Below, piece by piece: positions 27,786 to 33,000 of a DNA stretch of 33,000 nt. Positions within the stretch are counted from its first letter, which is position 1. Each line of letters starts with the position of its first letter. Origin of the DNA: Bacteroidales bacterium (GTDB lineage: Bacteria; Bacteroidota; Bacteroidia; Bacteroidales; UBA7960); NCBI GenBank assembly GCA_007131245.1, contig SLQX01000197.1, positions 1 through 33,000 on the forward strand, in the 5' to 3' direction. Below the pieces are notes generated by a model. It saw nothing but the letters and a program-made list of their open reading frames with translations, was not told where the DNA came from and ran no database searches. The position numbers and the translations under genes are program-made.

Positions 27786-30700
27786 ATGTTAAAAAAAGGA
27801 TACTTACTATATGCCCTCCTTGCTTTATTGGTGATGGGCTGCTTTTCACAAAACCGTGAGTTCAAAATATCATCGGTGACCGATCAATATGGTCAATCTC
27901 CAGGAGCAACGTTCTCAATTGTTGAGGATAATTTGGGGTTTATCTGGTTTGGAACCCTCAATGGGTTGATGCGGTATGATGGGTATGGTTTTAAGAAGTT
28001 TATATATACCGAGAATGGTGAGGTTTCCCTCACGGGAAATCTTATCCGGGATATGCACATCGACAATGAAGGCATTATTTGGATAGCTACCCAGGGAGGA
28101 GGGCTGAAAAGTTTCGATACCAGGACAGAAAATTTCACCTCTTATCACCATGGCGAAAACGACGATGCATCCATTAGTAGTGATGATACATGGGCAGTGG
28201 CTGAGGATCACTCAGGAAATATTTGGGTGGGTACCTGGAGTAAAGGATTGAACCGGCTTGATAAGCATACCGGCCTGTTTACTCAATATCGTTTTGGTAC
28301 GCCGGATAACCCCTTAACAGAGGATGCCATTCGTAGTCTGTTCATTGATAACGAAGGGTATGTTTGGGTGGGTTTTAATTCTACTGGCATTATCCGGCTT
28401 GACCCGGATTCTGGCAAATATGTCAGATATTGGAACCGCAAGGGCAAACAAATGCTTGGCAGTAATGCTATTTACCAAATTTACCAGGATAGTGATGGTT
28501 TGATATGGTTTTCCACAATAGGAGGAGGTGTGAACCTGTATGACCGGAATAAAGACAAGTTTCATGTTTTCTATCCTGATGCACAAACCCGGGAAAATAT
28601 TACCGGGAACAATGTTTACACCACGCTGCAGGTATCAACCGGTGAATATCTTGTGGGGTATGAAGGTGCCGGGGTAGATTTTTTCGATCCGGAGGATAAA
28701 AGTTTTTCGAGGTTTACAGATTATACTGAAAGTGCTTTTACCTCAAGCAGAATAAGATTTCTTTTTGAGGATAGCAACGGAATAATTTGGGTGGGTAGTG
28801 AAACAGGAGTAGACAAAATTACCAGGTATAAAAATTTCAGAATTTACAGGCATTACTCTGACAACCCCAACTCTTTATTTGGAAGTACTGTTCGGAGCAT
28901 ATATGAGGATCACAAGGGGTTAATTTGGGTTGGTGCTTTCAATGTTCCGCTTACTTGTTTTGATTCCCGCAGCAATCAATACATTCACGACAGTAAAATT
29001 CAGCAAGCTGTGGGCCTTAATGGTGTTACCTCGATGATGGAGGATGCTCAAAAGAACTTTTGGGTTGGCACTACCCGTGGGATTTATGTTTTTGATAAAG
29101 AGCAAAATATAATTGACAGGTTTGAGCACGAGCCCGGGAACCCTTATTCTCTCAGTGATAATGCCATCCAGATAATTCGCATGGGAGAGGATGGAGCTGT
29201 CTGGGTGGGTACAGAAAGTGGACTGAATGTTTATAACCCCGGGGAGAAAAAATGGCAATCTTTCCAGCACGCCTCAGGAGAAACTGCAACCCTTGCCAAT
29301 GTACAGGTTCAACCCAATGCACTACTTGTTGAGAATAAAGATACAATTTGGATTGGGACCTGGGCTGAAGGGTTAATAAGGTATGCCCCCGGAGAAAAAT
29401 ATTTCAGGCAATACAGGCATGAGCCCGGTAATCCCAATAGTTTGAGTAACAACAATGTGCTTGCCATACACAAATCAAAAGAGGGTTCGTTATGGCTGGG
29501 AACGTTTGGAGGAGGCCTTGTGAAGTTTGATCCCCTGAATGAAAATTTTACCACGTATACAGAAACCGATGGTCTGGCCAACAATATAGTTTTTTCAATC
29601 CTGGATGATAGCCAGGGAAATCTGTGGATTGCCACCGACAATGGGTTGTCAAAGTTTGATCCGGAAACAGAAGTGTTTTTAAATTTTGATGAAAGTGACG
29701 GCCTTCCGGCAAATCAGTTCTTCTGGGGAGCATCCTTTAAAAGCAGTGAGGGTGTATTGGCTTTTGGGACCGTGGATGGGTTGCTTAGCTTTTATCCCGA
29801 AAACATAAAACTGAACAAGCAGGTGCCTGATGTTAAATTAACAGACTTCAAAAAGTATAACGAATCGGTGAGCGAAGGTTTGTCTGTTACCTACGCTGAT
29901 AAAATCGAAGTTGAGCATGGTGTCATGAATTTCCAGGTTGAATTTGCAGCTTTGGATTATACCGATCCCCAAAAGAATCAATTTGCTTACAATATTGATG
30001 GGAGAAGTGACCAGTGGATTTATATCGGAAACCGCAATTTCATTGGATTTACCAATATGGCTCCGGGGAATTATAACTTGACAATCAAAGCATCTAATAA
30101 CGATGGATTTTGGAATGAGGAAGGGGTTTCGCTAATGCTGGTTATTCATCCGCCTTACTGGCAAACAACATGGTTTAGAGTGGGGGTACTGTTTGTTATT
30201 GCCATGGGTGTGTTCTTGTTTATCAGGCTGCGTACCCGTAAAATCAGTAAACAAAAGAAAGAGCTGGAGGGGCTGGTGAAAGAGCGAACCAGGGAGCTAG
30301 CCTTGCGAAACAAGGACCTTAAAACGGCTAACACCGATCTGAGACTTCAGCGCGAAGAGCTTTCTTCAACCCTGGAAACTCTTAAGAATACACAGAAGCA
30401 ACTCATTCATTCTGAAAAAATGGCCTCCTTGGGAGTTCTTGCTGCAGGCGTTGCTCATGAAATCAATAATCCGCTCAATTTTATCAAAGGGGCCATATTG
30501 TCCATTGACGAGTATTTGAATGTGCATAAGGCGCAGGGGAGTCAGGATATTGATGATTTGATGAAAATTGCCAATGAAGGAATTAACAGGGCCTCAGCCA
30601 TCGTGTCCAGCCTCAATCACTACAGCCGCAATGATGATGAGAAACATGAGTCCGCTGATGTTCATGTTATCATTGACAATTGCCTGGCAATCCTTAATGA

Positions 30701-31109
30701 TCAGATAGGTCGTAAGATTAAAACCCACAAAGATTACACCCCCGGGCAAGCTTTGCTGGTTTGTAATGAGGGAAAACTTCACCAGGCCGTTATGAATGTT
30801 TTGTCCAATGCCATACATGCTATTGAAAATACAGGCGAGATAACTGTTTTGACCCGTAAAAAAGAGAAACACCTGGTGGTTGGAGTAAAAGATACCGGTA
30901 AAGGGATGACCAAAGATATTCTGTCGAAAGCCACCGATCCGTTTTTCACCACAAAAGCTCCCGGTAAAGGGACAGGGCTCGGGTTGTCAATTACTCAAAA
31001 TATCATTAATGAACATGGAGGAAAACTGGAGTTCCATTCTGAACCCGGTAATGGTACAACCGTTTGGATAACTTTACCTGAAACCAATGGGTTCACCACC
31101 CAACAATAA
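27786..31109 (+). CDS. Two-component-regulator-propeller (Reg_prop/Y_Y_Y) sensor histidine kinase without receiver or AraC output
   Basis: Signal peptide [22 protein letters not shown]; many propeller units ([47 protein letters not shown]); Y_Y_Y-like region; TM; H-box [39 protein letters not shown]; ends TNGFTTQQ*. Start 27786 preferred to 27714. Confidence 0.95.
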   Translation: MLKKGYLLYALLALLVMGCFSQNREFKISSVTDQYGQSPGATFSIVEDNLGFIWFGTLNGLMRYDGYGFKKFIYTENGEVSLTGNLIRDMHIDNEGIIWIATQGGGLKSFDTRTENFTSYHHGENDDASISSDDTWAVAEDHSGNIWVGTWSKGLNRLDKHTGLFTQYRFGTPDNPLTEDAIRSLFIDNEGYVWVGFNSTGIIRLDPDSGKYVRYWNRKGKQMLGSNAIYQIYQDSDGLIWFSTIGGGVNLYDRNKDKFHVFYPDAQTRENITGNNVYTTLQVSTGEYLVGYEGAGVDFFDPEDKSFSRFTDYTESAFTSSRIRFLFEDSNGIIWVGSETGVDKITRYKNFRIYRHYSDNPNSLFGSTVRSIYEDHKGLIWVGAFNVPLTCFDSRSNQYIHDSKIQQAVGLNGVTSMMEDAQKNFWVGTTRGIYVFDKEQNIIDRFEHEPGNPYSLSDNAIQIIRMGEDGAVWVGTESGLNVYNPGEKKWQSFQHASGETATLANVQVQPNALLVENKDTIWIGTWAEGLIRYAPGEKYFRQYRHEPGNPNSLSNNNVLAIHKSKEGSLWLGTFGGGLVKFDPLNENFTTYTETDGLANNIVFSILDDSQGNLWIATDNGLSKFDPETEVFLNFDESDGLPANQFFWGASFKSSEGVLAFGTVDGLLSFYPENIKLNKQVPDVKLTDFKKYNESVSEGLSVTYADKIEVEHGVMNFQVEFAALDYTDPQKNQFAYNIDGRSDQWIYIGNRNFIGFTNMAPGNYNLTIKASNNDGFWNEEGVSLMLVIHPPYWQTTWFRVGVLFVIAMGVFLFIRLRTRKISKQKKELEGLVKERTRELALRNKDLKTANTDLRLQREELSSTLETLKNTQKQLIHSEKMASLGVLAAGVAHEINNPLNFIKGAILSIDEYLNVHKAQGSQDIDDLMKIANEGINRASAIVSSLNHYSRNDDEKHESADVHVIIDNCLAILNDQIGRKIKTHKDYTPGQALLVCNEGKLHQAVMNVLSNAIHAIENTGEITVLTRKKEKHLVVGVKDTGKGMTKDILSKATDPFFTTKAPGKGTGLGLSITQNIINEHGGKLEFHSEPGNGTTVWITLPETNGFTTQQ

Positions 31110-31250
31110 TGTTTCAACCAGCCGGATTATCTGGAGGTGCTTGCAGTTCCCGGGTTTTCCGGGTTGGCTTAAACGATAATACAGTAAAACGGTAAGCGGC
31201 AGATTATACATTTGGGCATTAAATGCAGATATAAACCAAGACCCTGAATT

Positions 31251-33000
31251 ATGGAAAAAAACACTCAACTTCCCTATGCTTTAAAAGTATACCAGGATGC
31301 TGATTATATCATCCGGCTGAAAGCACGGTTTGTTTATTACCTGGTACTATCGGCCATGATTATTTTGGGTTTGATGATACCCATAATTGCCTCCCTGCAT
31401 GCCTACGGTTCTTTTTATGATTTTGTTTACCTGCCCGTGGTAATACCTATGGTTGTCGCCCTGCTGGTTTTTGTATTTTGTTATTTTTTGCTGGTTAAAG
31501 GAAAATATTCGTTATCAGCCAATGTTTTATTGATTTCGAGTCTTGCCCTGGTGTGGTTGGTCCTGATTGTGAGCAGCGGACCCGGTATTGCCAGGTTGGA
31601 TACGGTTATGTGGCTGTTCCCTATCCTGGCCATGGCACCCATGTTGATTGATAAAAAAAGAGGACTGAGCCTGGTTTACACCCTCGTAAATGCGTTCTTG
31701 CTTGTGATTTATCTTTTTGTTGTAAGAGACTCCCTGGGCATATCCGATTATGAGTTCAAAGATTTTTTGGCCAACGCGACCATCGCACTGGTGTTTTTGG
31801 GAATTGTGAGCCATAATATATTTTCCATCAATAAAGCAGCCATAGAGAGGGCTGAATCTGATATTCAGGAGAGAAAAAAGTCAGAAAAGGCACTTCGCGA
31901 TAGTGAAGCAAAATATAAAGATTTGTTCGACACCATGCCCAATGGGTTTTATCGTTCTACCCCGGAGGGGTCTTTCGTGGATGCCAACCCTGCATTTGTT
32001 AAAATGTTGGGATACAGCAGCCTTGAAGAGTTGAAAGAGGTTTACATCCCTGGTGATATTTATGTTCATGAATCTGAAAGAGAGGAAGTAACGATTAGTT
32101 CAGAGTTTTCACCTGAGCTTGTTACATTTCGGCTGAAAAGAAAGGATGGGAGGGTTATCTGGCTTGAGGAAAATGCCAGGTTCATCAAGGATGAAAACGG
32201 GAAGGTGCTTTATCATGAAGGGATATGCAGGGATGTATCAGACAGAAAGAAAGCAGAGGATGCCTTACAGGAAAGTGAAGCAGACCTGAAGGCCATTATC
32301 GAAAACTCAATGGATAGCATTTGGTCTCTGAATAACAATTATGAAATAAAATATGTAAACAATGTTTTTGCGAGGGAATTCAAGCGTACATTCGGGGTAG
32401 AAATAAAAAAGGGTACCCGTTTGCTGGATGCACTGCCAGAGGGTTTTCGGGATACATGGAAAGAGCGTTATGACAGGATTCTGGCCAATGAAAGCTTGGT
32501 TTTTGAGGATGTGGTTGACAGCGGTAAAGAAAAGATATACATTGAAGTATCGGGCAATCCTATTATGTTGGATGGTATAGTAAAGGGTGCTTGCTTTTTC
32601 GGCAGAAACACTACAGCCAAAAAACTTGCCGAAGAAGAGCTGAGACAGAGTAAAGAGATGTTTGAAACACTTTTTGAAGCAGCTCCTGTTGAAATTTCTT
32701 TAAGTGACAAGCAGGGTAGATATATCCTGGTAAATAAAACTTTTGCTGATAAGCTTGACTTACCCGTTAAATCCATCATTGGAAAAACGGCAGGTGAGCT
32801 TGGTGTAGCGATGGACGATGCATCACTTAGGACTTTTCAGCATGAACTGGCACAAAATGGGTTTGTCAGTGACCTGGAAATAATATCTACCGTCAAAGAG
32901 GGTAAAGCAAGCTACTCTTTCTTCAATGGAAACCAAATTACCATCAACGGAGAGAAGTGTTTGTTGAGTACCAACCTGGATATTACCGAAAGAAAGAAAA
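31251..33000 (+). CDS. Multi-TM, multi-PAS sensor protein, probably a histidine kinase (3' end beyond window)
   Basis: ATG 31251 opens an ORF uninterrupted to 33000: MEKNTQLPYALKVYQDADYIIRLKARFVYYLVLSAMIILGL..., about six hydrophobic segments, then at least three PAS-like modules. Absent from the ORF track because it lacks a stop in the window. Confidence 0.9.
   Translation, partial: MEKNTQLPYALKVYQDADYIIRLKARFVYYLVLSAMIILGLMIPIIASLHAYGSFYDFVYLPVVIPMVVALLVFVFCYFLLVKGKYSLSANVLLISSLALVWLVLIVSSGPGIARLDTVMWLFPILAMAPMLIDKKRGLSLVYTLVNAFLLVIYLFVVRDSLGISDYEFKDFLANATIALVFLGIVSHNIFSINKAAIERAESDIQERKKSEKALRDSEAKYKDLFDTMPNGFYRSTPEGSFVDANPAFVKMLGYSSLEELKEVYIPGDIYVHESEREEVTISSEFSPELVTFRLKRKDGRVIWLEENARFIKDENGKVLYHEGICRDVSDRKKAEDALQESEADLKAIIENSMDSIWSLNNNYEIKYVNNVFAREFKRTFGVEIKKGTRLLDALPEGFRDTWKERYDRILANESLVFEDVVDSGKEKIYIEVSGNPIMLDGIVKGACFFGRNTTAKKLAEEELRQSKEMFETLFEAAPVEISLSDKQGRYILVNKTFADKLDLPVKSIIGKTAGELGVAMDDASLRTFQHELAQNGFVSDLEIISTVKEGKASYSFFNGNQITINGEKCLLSTNLDITERKK

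Noticed and set aside
27632-27865. 77-aa minus-strand ORF in the divergent intergenic region
   Set aside because: Overlaps the 5' end of the Reg_prop kinase gene and lacks domain or coding support.

Overview
33-kb chromosomal window from a Bacteroidetes-type genome (TAnnTTTG-like promoters, geranylgeranylglyceryl-phosphate synthase, Reg_prop sensor kinase). It reads as four parts. (1) 1-3.5 kb is a small accessory region: a decayed IS21-type istA remnant, a 97-aa orphan ORF, a SLOG-like nucleotide/ligand-binding protein, a Cdc48/FtsH-like AAA ATPase, and a RAYT (Y1/HUH) transposase gene bracketed by GC-rich REP-like palindromes and 46-bp tandem units. (2) 3.5-13.2 kb is mostly housekeeping: sbcD-sbcC, a decayed small secreted-protein gene, ahcY, a 4'-phosphopantetheinyl transferase, GGGP synthase and lpdA. 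(3) 13.2-21.6 kb is an exopolysaccharide block: asparagine synthase/amidotransferase, GT4 glycosyltransferase, Wza-like lipoprotein, Wzc-like BY-kinase, rfbC, WecA/MraY-like transferase. (4) 21.5-33 kb holds a large secreted protein combining an HExxH protease-like domain, a TolB-like propeller and a predicted outer-membrane barrel; an RluA-family pseudouridine synthase; and three signalling proteins, the last of which runs off the window and is missing from the ORF track. The most interesting signals are the RAYT/REP element (one REP supplies the AAA gene's stop codon) and the SLOG + AAA pair beside it. No CRISPR array, rRNA or tRNA was recognised. All family calls are from reading motifs; no database search was run.
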